From positions 1 through 35,476 of the forward strand of contig JBBIGV010000029.1 of assembly GCA_037447335.1 (NCBI GenBank): a DNA stretch of 35,476 nt. The letters run 5' to 3'. The DNA comes from JBBIGV01 sp037447335 (GTDB lineage: Bacteria; Bacteroidota; Ignavibacteria; Ignavibacteriales; Ignavibacteriaceae). The position numbers and the translations under genes are program-made. The notes below the pieces were generated by a model. The model saw only the letters and a list, made by a program, of their open reading frames with translations, did no database searches and was not told where the DNA came from. The first letter of the stretch is position 1, and the number at the start of each line of letters is the position of its first letter. This document shows positions 7,019 to 14,230 of this stretch, piece by piece.

Positions 7019-9868
7019 TTATAGTTGATATGATAATCCAATACTGTAGCTTGTTCCGAAACGCGTCAGTTCAGAAACTTTGTCGCCGCCAGGAGTGCGC
7101 TGTATGAATAATTTATCCTGGTTAAGAATGTCCTTTACGGTGAACTTAAGTGAAAAATGATTGAAGAATTTCTTGGATATAGAAAAGTCAAGCAGATCTC
7201 TCGGCTTCTCAACAACATCGCCAAGCCCGCCAAAACCGACTGAAGATATTTGCAAGCCGACTTTATTATATATCAATGCAGTATTCAACCCTATATCCTG
7301 ATTATCATAATAGAGACCGAAGTTCAGGATATAATCTGCCTGTCCCTGTAATGGTCTTTTAGCTGCCTGGAAGCTGCTGCCGTTACCGTTTGTATTTTTG
7401 TCTTCAAGATCAATTTCAGAATTCATAAGAGTAACATTACCCGCAGCAGCAAGATCGCTTAATCCATCATAGATAAAATCAAGTGATTTTCTTACTTCGA
7501 ATTCAATTCCATAAGTGTATGCACTGTTTGCATTTCTGTATGAACGTAACGGTTCAAATGCGGAAGAAGCGATCAGCACTTGTTCGATGGGGTCTTTAAA
7601 CTTTTTATAAAACAGTCCGAGTGCATATAATTCTCCGGGTGAGGGATAGAATTCATACCTGAAATCATAATTGTTAATAAGAGTTCGTTTAAGATTCGGA
7701 TTACCGATAACAAGTTCATTCGCAACAAAATCGAAGTATGTAAACGATGCCAGCTCTCTGAATTCCGGTCTTGCAAGAGTCGTGCTGAATGCAAGCCTGA
7801 AATTCATCTTTTCAATCGGGGAATATGTAAGATTAACGGAAGGCAGTATGTCGGTATAAGTTTCTGAAACATCTGCGTCATCTCCTGTATCAGCAACGGA
7901 GTTCAGTATCTGTTTTGCATTTTCCAGCCTTACTCCGGTTACCAGTCTGACTCTTGAAAAGAACCTTACGTCTGTCATAACATAAGCAGCATGAATAGCT
8001 TGTCGTGAATCGTAACTATCAGACGGCTTGGTTATTTCAACTACCTCAATAAACCGCGGATGGAAGTTTTCTTCAACAAAAATCTCCTCAACCGGACCTT
8101 GCAGAATACTGTCTTTCTGCATAAAGTTGCCGCCGGGTACGTTCCTGAAGCCAAATACCCGTGCATCAAAATCCCGCATTTTCAAATCGAAATTGTAGCC
8201 CAGCTTAAGTTTTGGCATATCGGGATTTTCAAATAATCTGAGTGTAAAATCCGCAGAGGCGCCGTAGTTATCATCATCAAGCTTTCCATAATATCTGGTT
8301 GCAAGTGATTGATCAAGTTGAAATCTGAAAGGCTGGTCAGGTTCTTCAACCGACTTAGCATATATGAAACGCCTTGCATCAGGTTCATTTCTCTCTGAAT
8401 TGGAATAGCTTAGGTTCCATTCAAAGTTTAATCCGTTAAATACTGAGAACAGATGTTCGCCGATTAACTGATTAGAAAGAAGAGAACGAGAAATGAAACG
8501 CAATGTGGCAACATCCCTGATCTGCTGTGCGCCAGTATAAATGCCCTGATACTGTGTTACCTGGTCATCTGCATTCTGATTAAAATTATTTTTAAAGCTG
8601 ATCTTATTCGTATTGTTGAATTTGAAACTGAAGTTCAGCATTCCGCTCATCATTACAGAGCGGGAGAATATATTTCCTTTATAATCATATCTGGGTCCTT
8701 CAAAAGTATATGCTGCCTGTTCAATTTCTTTGTTCTCATACGAGTTTGAATATGTAAATGAAGCAACGTAGCCGAATATATCATCACCTATAAACAGCTT
8801 ATCTCCGAGCATAATTTTCATACTTCCATTAATAGGAGCGTTGGAAGAAGATGTGTTCCAGTTATTCCTGAATGACTTACCAATGCTGCTAAGGTCTTCC
8901 GGAGCATAATTACCGCGAACAACTTTCTGATCACTGATAAGTGACGGATAATTTCTTGTTCCATCATCATATCCCAGAAAATCTTTGCTTCCGCCACTGT
9001 AGCTCAGTAGAGAACTTCCTGTTGTTGTAACATCATATGCTGCTGATGTACTTAAATACAGGGTAAATTTTGAAGGGAATTCTATAGTGCTGATCTGAAC
9101 CAGCCCGCCGGAAAAATCTGCCGGCTTATCAGGTGTAAATGTTTTTGCCGTGATAATATTCTCGAATAGGCTTGCGGGGAAAATGTCATATGAAAAACTT
9201 TTCTTTTCAGGATCTGTGCTTGGCAGGGATGCGCCATTCAGTAAAGTACTATTATATCTGTCGCTAACACCTCTGATATACGAAAATTTACCATCTGCTA
9301 TTGTAACACCGGTCATTCTTTTAAGAACGTCCGCTCCGTCGGAACTATTATTCTTACTGATCATTTCCGAACTTATGCCATCTACTATACCTTCCGACTT
9401 CTGCACTATTCTTAAAACAGATGCTTCGGTATTGCTTAATGCTTCGGCGGTTACTACTACTTCATCAAGTTCTGTAGCCGCTGAGTTAAGAGTAATTTTT
9501 AAGTCTGTGTTTCGTCCTGCTCTTACAATAACATTTTCTATTGTTAAGGTTTGATATGAAATGTATGAGACTCTGAGAGAATAATTTCCGGGTTCAAGAT
9601 TTCTGATTGAGAAGGACCCATCAAGATCGGATGAAGCGCCGGTTGTTGTACCAAGTATGAGAACGTTTGCGCCGATAAGCACATCGTTGTTGCCGGCATC
9701 GGTGATCTTTCCGCTTATTGATCCGGTCTGCGCAATTGCTGAAGCAATTCCGCCAATAAAAAAGAAACAAAAAACAAGCAGCAGATTAAAGCTGTTTTTT
9801 ATTTCCGGTTTTTTATTTGCTTTTGTTTTCATTTTGCTAAAATGTTTTTGATTACTAAAAAAACTCAT
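7019..9868 (-). CDS. TonB-dependent outer-membrane receptor
   Basis: A 949-residue TonB-dependent transporter. It has an N-terminal signal region (hydrophobic stretch about 27-46, ending AIAQ), a CarboxypepD_reg-like domain (about 48-130, GSISGKITDAGNN...LIGANV), a plug domain (about 150-260, with VLKRMTGVTI and YIRGVSDRYNSTLLNG) and a long beta-barrel ending GTSYSIGLSYQL. The start at 9868 is preferred because AAAAGGAG sits 8 nt upstream; a second ATG twelve codons later lacks this. No SusD-like partner is adjacent, so a glycan-type SusCD system is unlikely. Instead a T9SS-exported beta-helix protein follows after 33 bp. The promoter region carries a four-hexamer Pho-box-like array and a TATGTTTG -7 element, which suggests induction by phosphate limitation and transport of a phosphorus-containing or co-limited ligand. 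The ligand is inference. Confidence 0.9.
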   Translation of the reverse strand: MSFFSNQKHFSKMKTKANKKPEIKNSFNLLLVFCFFFIGGIASAIAQTGSISGKITDAGNNDVLIGANVLILGTTTGASSDLDGSFSIRNLEPGNYSLRVSYISYQTLTIENVIVRAGRNTDLKITLNSAATELDEVVVTAEALSNTEASVLRIVQKSEGIVDGISSEMISKNNSSDGADVLKRMTGVTIADGKFSYIRGVSDRYNSTLLNGASLPSTDPEKKSFSYDIFPASLFENIITAKTFTPDKPADFSGGLVQISTIEFPSKFTLYLSTSAAYDVTTTGSSLLSYSGGSKDFLGYDDGTRNYPSLISDQKVVRGNYAPEDLSSIGKSFRNNWNTSSSNAPINGSMKIMLGDKLFIGDDIFGYVASFTYSNSYENKEIEQAAYTFEGPRYDYKGNIFSRSVMMSGMLNFSFKFNNTNKISFKNNFNQNADDQVTQYQGIYTGAQQIRDVATLRFISRSLLSNQLIGEHLFSVFNGLNFEWNLSYSNSERNEPDARRFIYAKSVEEPDQPFRFQLDQSLATRYYGKLDDDNYGASADFTLRLFENPDMPKLKLGYNFDLKMRDFDARVFGFRNVPGGNFMQKDSILQGPVEEIFVEENFHPRFIEVVEITKPSDSYDSRQAIHAAYVMTDVRFFSRVRLVTGVRLENAKQILNSVADTGDDADVSETYTDILPSVNLTYSPIEKMNFRLAFSTTLARPEFRELASFTYFDFVANELVIGNPNLKRTLINNYDFRYEFYPSPGELYALGLFYKKFKDPIEQVLIASSAFEPLRSYRNANSAYTYGIEFEVRKSLDFIYDGLSDLAAAGNVTLMNSEIDLEDKNTNGNGSSFQAAKRPLQGQADYILNFGLYYDNQDIGLNTALIYNKVGLQISSVGFGGLGDVVEKPRDLLDFSISKKFFNHFSLKFTVKDILNQDKLFIQRTPGGDKVSELTRFGTSYSIGLSYQL

Positions 9869-9904
9869 AACTCGATCTCCTTTTAATGTTTAACTTCGAC
9901 GGTG

Positions 9905-9960
9905 CAAACATAAACCGGTAATGTTAAGGCAATGTTAAATGCTTGTTATGAGAATGTTAT
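9905..9960 (-). promoter_or_regulatory. Pho-box-like array and promoter of the TonB receptor operon
   Basis: Read on the minus strand, four hexamers ATAACA, ATAACA, TTAACA, TTAACA occupy 9955-9960, 9944-9949, 9933-9938 and 9922-9927, with an exact 11-nt period and 5-nt spacers. This is the geometry of PhoP/PhoB boxes (TTHACA-like repeats). Nine bases further on is TATGTTTG (9905-9912), a perfect match to the Bacteroidota -7 consensus TAnnTTTG. The ATG is 37 bp beyond. The array thus occupies the -33 region, as expected for an activator. Confidence 0.7.
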
Positions 9961-10029
9961 TAATGGAAAGGTGCGATTTGAATTGCTTTATACCTGAATT
10001 CTGGAGCCTTTAAAGCTTTCAACCAACTC

Positions 10030-10085
10030 TTAATGATTTCGTAACACTGTAGTAACATTAAGAAAACATCACAATTTTAATTTTC
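10030..10085 (+). promoter_or_regulatory. Pho-box-like array and promoter of the small lipoprotein gene
   Basis: The hexamers TTAATG (weak), GTAACA, GTAACA and AAAACA begin at 10030, 10041, 10052 and 10063, again an exact 11-nt period. After a 9-nt gap comes TAATTTTC (10078-10085), one base off the TAnnTTTG -7 consensus. The 9-nt gap matches that of the divergent array on the other strand, supporting shared control. Confidence 0.6.
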
Positions 10086-10107
10086 TGACAAAAAAGATAG
10101 ATCCGAA

Positions 10108-10509
10108 ATGAAAATTTTTATTGTATTGATTTTTTCAGCTATTATTTCCGGTTGTGCACCGCAGTTTAAAAGTTTGAACGATACTTTTCAGCAACCGGAA
10201 AAAACTATTTATCCGGAAACGGGAATTTTAATTGTTCATACAAGTACTACTCAGGATTTTCCAACTTTTCCTGATGGTGTTATCCATTTGGTGTATAAAC
10301 CTTATTCAGTTTTTCTGGCGGATGGAACATTATTGATGGAAGTTTCGCGTTCATACGATAAACCCAGGGAAGTTTCTTTGAAGGAAGGCAGTTATGTAAT
10401 TATCGCAGAAATGCACAAGGGTGAGAAGGAAATTTTCGAGGTTGTGATTGAAAGCGGCAAGTTTACAGAGATAAAAGCGGATATGTTCGCTTCAGTAAAT
10501 TTTAATTAA
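10108..10509 (+). CDS. Small predicted lipoprotein
   Basis: A 133-residue protein with a type II signal peptide: MKIFIVLIFSAIISGC, lipobox ISGC with the lipidated Cys at residue 16. The mature part is a compact beta-rich domain with no recognised enzymatic motif; segments such as VHLVYKPYS-like strands, SLKEGSYVIIAEMHKGEKE and FEVVIESGKFTEIKADM suggest a beta-sandwich similar to PEGA/carboxypeptidase-regulatory folds. It is transcribed divergently from the TonB receptor operon and has its own Pho-box-like array upstream, so it may belong to the same nutrient response, perhaps as a periplasmic or outer-membrane accessory. Function is otherwise unknown. Confidence 0.75.
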   Translation: MKIFIVLIFSAIISGCAPQFKSLNDTFQQPEKTIYPETGILIVHTSTTQDFPTFPDGVIHLVYKPYSVFLADGTLLMEVSRSYDKPREVSLKEGSYVIIAEMHKGEKEIFEVVIESGKFTEIKADMFASVNFN

Positions 10510-10680
10510 CTCGGGTTGTCTGTTAAAATCTGAAAACCGTCTGGTTGTATCAGAAAAATTGAAATGGTTATAAATATTTAACTTTTACCATTAATAAGAA
10601 CCAAAAACTAAATGTTTAACTGTTTTAACAGTTTTTTATCCTTAACAGTGAACTTGGGTAATTAATTTTTTCATAACTAT

Positions 10681-11976
10681 TTAAGGTTTCAGCCAATCAC
10701 AAATAAGCTCGACAGCTCTTACAGTATTTCCGCAGTAAGTTTCAATGAATCCATTATCAATACTTTCAGAAGATTTATATTGATCAGCTGCTGTTATGGC
10801 TCTGGCGCCATCAAAGTCAACAAAAGATAGACGCAAGGTTAACTCTTCGGGTGGTCTGCCAAAAGCAACACCGGGCAATGTAGCAACACCAATTTCTTCC
10901 AGCATTTTATTGCAAAGAGATGTGCTGTCGTGGATACCTTTTTTTTCAAGAACTTCTCTTAATGGAGAAAAATCCGGAAACAGGTAAAATCCTCCATCAG
11001 GATAATAAACAAAAACGCCGGATTTTTTAAGCAGATGTGTAATCCTGTATCCAAGCCGACTGAGAACCCATCGGCAGTTCCAGAGGTATTTTTCAATTTT
11101 AAGTCCGCCTTTAAATGCACGTATCGCTGCATATTGTATAGGCGCGCTTGTAGCGGTGAATGATTCACTTGCTACAGCAGCCATTGCATTTAACAGCCAT
11201 CCAAGTGAAGGAGGAAAAGTAAAAGTACCCAGCCTCCAGCCTCCTGCACCGCACCATTTGCTAAGCCCGCTGCTTATAATAGTTCCTTCTGGATAAAATC
11301 GTGATATCGAAACGTGTTTTCCTTTATGGTGAAGCTCTCCGTAAATCTCATCCGAAACAAGAATCATTTTATGTTTTGATGCTACTGATGCAATTCTTTT
11401 TAACTCTTCAATAGTGTAGGTTACACCGCTTGGATTAGAAGGATAGTTCAAAATGATTATCCGGGGTTTTGACGGATCTTCTTTACAGTGATCTATAAGG
11501 TCATCAGCGAGTAATCGCCATTTATTTTCTTTGGTTGTTTTAATCCATCTGACATGCCTTCCGATAATGTGTGCCTGAGGTGCATATGAGACCCAGCTTG
11601 GAGTAGGTATAACCAGATCACCGTAATAAACAAGCTGAAGTAAGAACATTAATTCTTTAGAGCCCGGTCCGATCAATACGTCATCAGCATTTCGGGTAAT
11701 GCCCTGGTTTCTTCTGTAGTAATCAGCAACAGACTCTCTTAATTGCGGCAGTCCTTTTACAGGAAGATAATCCCTCTGATGAGCATTAACTTTTAACTCA
11801 TCAACAACCGACTGGGGAACCGGAAAAGGAGATTGCCCGAGTCCAAGCTTATAAACTTGTTTTCCTTCTTTTCTGAGTTTGTTGGATCTCTCATTGATTT
11901 CAAGAGTAGCTGATTGCGCTAATCCTCTCACATTGAGGTTTAAGTGGATGTTTTGAGTATTATTTGATCTTGCCAT
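10681..11976 (-). CDS. PLP-dependent class I/II aminotransferase
   Basis: A 431-residue fold-type I aminotransferase of the aspartate/alanine aminotransferase group. Visible landmarks are the cofactor-contacting NYPSNPSG (residues 177-184), the SDEIYGE motif (Asp209, Tyr212), the Schiff-base lysine in SGLSKWCGAGGWRLG (Lys240) and the nearby Arg248 for phosphate binding. The length is ordinary for the family. It transfers an amino group between an amino acid and a 2-oxo acid in the cytoplasm; the substrate cannot be decided by eye. It is monocistronic in this window, about 120 bp downstream of a tRNA cluster terminator on the same strand. No convincing ribosome binding site precedes the ATG. 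Confidence 0.88.
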   Translation of the reverse strand: MARSNNTQNIHLNLNVRGLAQSATLEINERSNKLRKEGKQVYKLGLGQSPFPVPQSVVDELKVNAHQRDYLPVKGLPQLRESVADYYRRNQGITRNADDVLIGPGSKELMFLLQLVYYGDLVIPTPSWVSYAPQAHIIGRHVRWIKTTKENKWRLLADDLIDHCKEDPSKPRIIILNYPSNPSGVTYTIEELKRIASVASKHKMILVSDEIYGELHHKGKHVSISRFYPEGTIISSGLSKWCGAGGWRLGTFTFPPSLGWLLNAMAAVASESFTATSAPIQYAAIRAFKGGLKIEKYLWNCRWVLSRLGYRITHLLKKSGVFVYYPDGGFYLFPDFSPLREVLEKKGIHDSTSLCNKMLEEIGVATLPGVAFGRPPEELTLRLSFVDFDGARAITAADQYKSSESIDNGFIETYCGNTVRAVELICDWLKP

Positions 11977-12054
11977 AAAAAATATCAGAGATTGTAATTT
12001 CTGTCATCAAAAATATGAGATTTATTCCAAATATCTATCAAATGTCGGTCATTG

Positions 12055-12093
12055 TTAAAAATAAAAAAGCCTTCCTCGAATTGAAGAAGGCTT
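12055..12093 (-). terminator. Terminator of the tRNA operon
   Basis: On the minus strand AAGCCTTC and GAAGGCTT form an 8-bp stem (12086-12093 and 12067-12074) with an 11-nt loop, followed by TTTTATTTTT. It lies immediately downstream of tRNA-Glu, closing the four-gene tRNA transcript. Confidence 0.85.
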
Positions 12094-12096
12094 GTG

Positions 12097-12171
12097 TGGT
12101 GACCCCAAGGGGATTTGAACCCCTGTTACCGCCGTGAAAGGGCGATGTCCTAACCACTAGACGATGGGGCC
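12097..12171 (-). tRNA. trnE-TTC: tRNA-Glu (anticodon TTC)
   Basis: The minus strand folds into a complete cloverleaf: acceptor GGCCCCA paired with TGGGGTC, anticodon loop CTTTCAC giving TTC, T-loop GTTCAAATC. Discriminator A is followed by an encoded CCA (12097-12099). Last gene of the cluster, directly before the terminator. Confidence 0.97.
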
Positions 12172-12267
12172 TGAGTAATTTTCGAATAACGATGTTCAAA
12201 TTAAAAATAAATTTTAAACCCGAATATCCAAATCGGAATTTGGTATTTGAAATTTAAGATTTATTAC

Positions 12268-12345
12268 TGGGGTGAGCGATGGGACTTGAACCCACGACCC
12301 TCAGGGCCACAACCTGATGCTCTAACCACCTGAGCTACGCTCACC
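12268..12345 (-). tRNA. trnH-GTG: tRNA-His (anticodon GTG)
   Basis: Cloverleaf on the minus strand with acceptor GTGAGCG paired with CGCTCAC, anticodon loop TTGTGGC giving GTG, T-loop TTCAAGT. The extra 5' G (position -1, at 12345) opposite discriminator C is the histidine identity feature. CCA is encoded. Confidence 0.97.
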
Positions 12346-12373
12346 ATCTATTTGAAATTACAAAGATCAAATT

Positions 12374-12399
12374 ACAAATTCCAATCTTATGGAATTTGT
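12374..12399. other. Hairpin in the tRNA spacer
   Basis: ACAAATTCCA and TGGAATTTGT form a perfect 10-bp stem with a 6-nt loop between tRNA-His and the broken tRNA-Arg copy. Related hairpins occur in the other two spacers (12228-12243 and 12593-12616), so they may act in processing of the tRNA transcript. Confidence 0.4.
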
Positions 12400-12422
12400 G
12401 TATTGTTAATTGAAACTTTACA

Positions 12423-12493
12423 TCGTACGCCCGAGTGGACTCTCCCGAAGGGATTCCTTTGGAAGAACCACAAACCTTCAGCTTAGAAGGCTG
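12423..12493 (-). pseudogene. Partial tRNA-Arg duplicate, interrupted
   Basis: Bases 12423-12442 equal 12511-12530 (3' acceptor and T-arm of tRNA-Arg). After a 22-nt insertion, 12465-12493 matches 12531-12559 with two mismatches, reaching the anticodon stem; the 5' half of the tRNA is missing. The piece cannot fold into a functional tRNA. It could be a duplication scar or a relic attachment site, since integrating elements often copy tRNA 3' ends. Confidence 0.75.
12443..12464. mobile_element. 22-nt double-hairpin micro-element, copy 2
   Basis: TCCCGAAGGGA followed by TTCCTTTGGAA, inserted exactly in the T-loop of the tRNA-Arg duplicate. The intact tRNA-Arg next to it (12530/12531) supplies the empty site. 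It is near-identical to 2938-2957, where a palindrome is interrupted. Confidence 0.6.
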
Positions 12494-12513
12494 CTATAAC
12501 CAAGAACACCTCG

Positions 12514-12587
12514 TACGCCCGAGTGGACTCGAACCACTAACCCTCAGCTTAGAAGGCTGATGCTCTGTCCGGTTGAGCTACGGGCGC
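12514..12587 (-). tRNA. trnR-TCT: tRNA-Arg (anticodon TCT)
   Basis: Cloverleaf on the minus strand: acceptor GCGCCCG paired with CGGGCGT (G-U at the end), anticodon loop CTTCTAA giving TCT, T-loop GTTCGAGTC. Discriminator A is followed by CGA, so CCA is not encoded, unlike the Glu and His genes nearby. Confidence 0.95.
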
Positions 12588-12645
12588 TTTTAAATTCCAT
12601 ATTCTCTTTTGGAATTGGTCTTTTGAAATTTGGAATTTAACACTG

Positions 12646-12721
12646 TCGGGGCGGCAGGATTCGAACCTGCGACCTCCTGCTCCCAAAGCAGGCGCGATGA
12701 ACCGGGCTACGCTACGCCCCG
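12646..12721 (-). tRNA. trnP-TGG: tRNA-Pro (anticodon TGG)
   Basis: Cloverleaf on the minus strand: acceptor CGGGGCG paired with CGCCCCG, anticodon loop TTTGGGA giving TGG, T-loop GTTCGAATC. CCA is not encoded (A is followed by CAG). First gene of the cluster. Confidence 0.96.
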
Positions 12722-13018
12722 ATATGTAATTTTACCGAACAACATTTCAATGAACGCTGTCTTTTCTGCTTTTTATTTCGTATAAAGCAGTAAGTTTCTT
12801 TGTAGTTCACTTTTTTGCATTAAAAAAGGGCTGGAAAACCCTAACCTTCTTAATAGTTTCAAAAAGGCTTACAAATATATACCAACATCTAAATAAAAAC
12901 AACGTTATTTTAATGTATGAGTTTCAGTTTTATGGAAAAAAATAACACTCTGAAGCTTAATTATGAAAGTATTCAATCGCTTGATTAAATTAGTAATGAA
13001 ATAAATCCAATTAGTAAA

Positions 13019-14230
13019 ATGTCTGTTTCATTTTTCATTTCGAAAAAATACACGCTGTCTAAGAAAGATTCGCGGTTCATTACTCTTATTTCTGCAATTT
13101 CCGTAATTGGAATTGCATTGGGTGTAGCCGCGCTGATTATTGCATTAAGCATACTTGCCGGCTTTGAAAAAACTATTACTGAAAAGATCACTGATTTTGA
13201 TTCACATATCAAAATTACTTCATATACAGATGTTCTTCCTGATTATAAAATCATGCAGCCGCGAATTGAAGAAATGGTTCAACCTTATGCAGAAAATGTA
13301 AATCCTTATTTATCACGCCTTGCAATTATCAGCAGCAGGAATAAACGCGAAGGGGTTAGTGTAAAAGGTATTAACATTTCCGATGATTGGACGGGCGTTG
13401 AAAAAATAATTGTTGAGGGTAAGTTCTCAATAAAAAATGAAGAAGTTATTATCGGGAAAAAACTTGCCAATAAGTTATTTCTATCAGTTGGAGACAGAGT
13501 AAATATTTTTGCACTTAAGAACAACGAAATACCATCGCCGCAAAACCCGCCAAACATTCAGCAGTTCACGGTCTCCGGAATTTATGAAAGCGGCATGGCT
13601 CAGTATGATGATCTGTTTGCGTATGTAAATCTTTCTCAGGCGCAGCAATTGTTCTCAGCAGAAGATGTAATTTCCGGTTATGATATTAAATTAAGTGATG
13701 TAAGTAAAATTGACAGCCTTACACTTTTTTTAGCAGATAATCTGCGTTATCCTCATTCGGCAAAGTCGATCTATCAGATACATCGTAATATTTTTACATG
13801 GATTGAACTTCAAAAAGAACCTATACCGATTGTACTAGGACTGATTATCATCGTAGCCGTCTTTAATATAATTGGCACATTGTTAATGATAGTTCTTGAG
13901 AAAACAAGTGCAATCGGAACGCTGAAATCTCTCGGTGCAGGAACCTGGCAGATTATATCTGTATTTCTTTACCAGGGAAGTTTTCTTGCAATTATCGGAA
14001 TAATTTCCGGTAATCTGCTTGCGTTAATAATATTAACGTTACAAGTTGAATATAACATTATATCATTGCCGTCTTCAGTGTATTTTGTTTCAACAGTGCC
14101 AATCTTAATGAAATTCGAATCCTTTGCTCTCGTATCCGTCATTACATTTGTATTAAGTTTAAGCGCTGCAGTGATCCCAAGTTATATAGCATCAAGAATA
14201 AAACCTGTATCAACTCTGAGGTTTAACTGA
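13019..14230 (+). CDS. lolC/lolE: Lipoprotein-releasing ABC permease (LolC/LolE type), first copy
   Basis: A 403-residue inner-membrane permease with the FtsX/MacB-type layout: one N-terminal membrane helix (about 21-47), a large periplasmic domain (about 48-265, with the MacB-like core), and three C-terminal helices (about 268-295, 308-342, 366-393) ending in KPVSTLRFN. With the next two genes it forms a LolCDE complex that extracts lipoproteins from the inner membrane using ATP. The stop overlaps the next start as TGATG, so translation is coupled. No clear ribosome binding site precedes this ATG. The exact C versus E assignment is not resolvable by eye. Confidence 0.88.
   Translation: MSVSFFISKKYTLSKKDSRFITLISAISVIGIALGVAALIIALSILAGFEKTITEKITDFDSHIKITSYTDVLPDYKIMQPRIEEMVQPYAENVNPYLSRLAIISSRNKREGVSVKGINISDDWTGVEKIIVEGKFSIKNEEVIIGKKLANKLFLSVGDRVNIFALKNNEIPSPQNPPNIQQFTVSGIYESGMAQYDDLFAYVNLSQAQQLFSAEDVISGYDIKLSDVSKIDSLTLFLADNLRYPHSAKSIYQIHRNIFTWIELQKEPIPIVLGLIIIVAVFNIIGTLLMIVLEKTSAIGTLKSLGAGTWQIISVFLYQGSFLAIIGIISGNLLALIILTLQVEYNIISLPSSVYFVSTVPILMKFESFALVSVITFVLSLSAAVIPSYIASRIKPVSTLRFN

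Noticed and set aside
12821..12842. Terminator-like AGGG...CCCT next to a T/A run
   Set aside because: The stem is only 4 bp; too weak to call.
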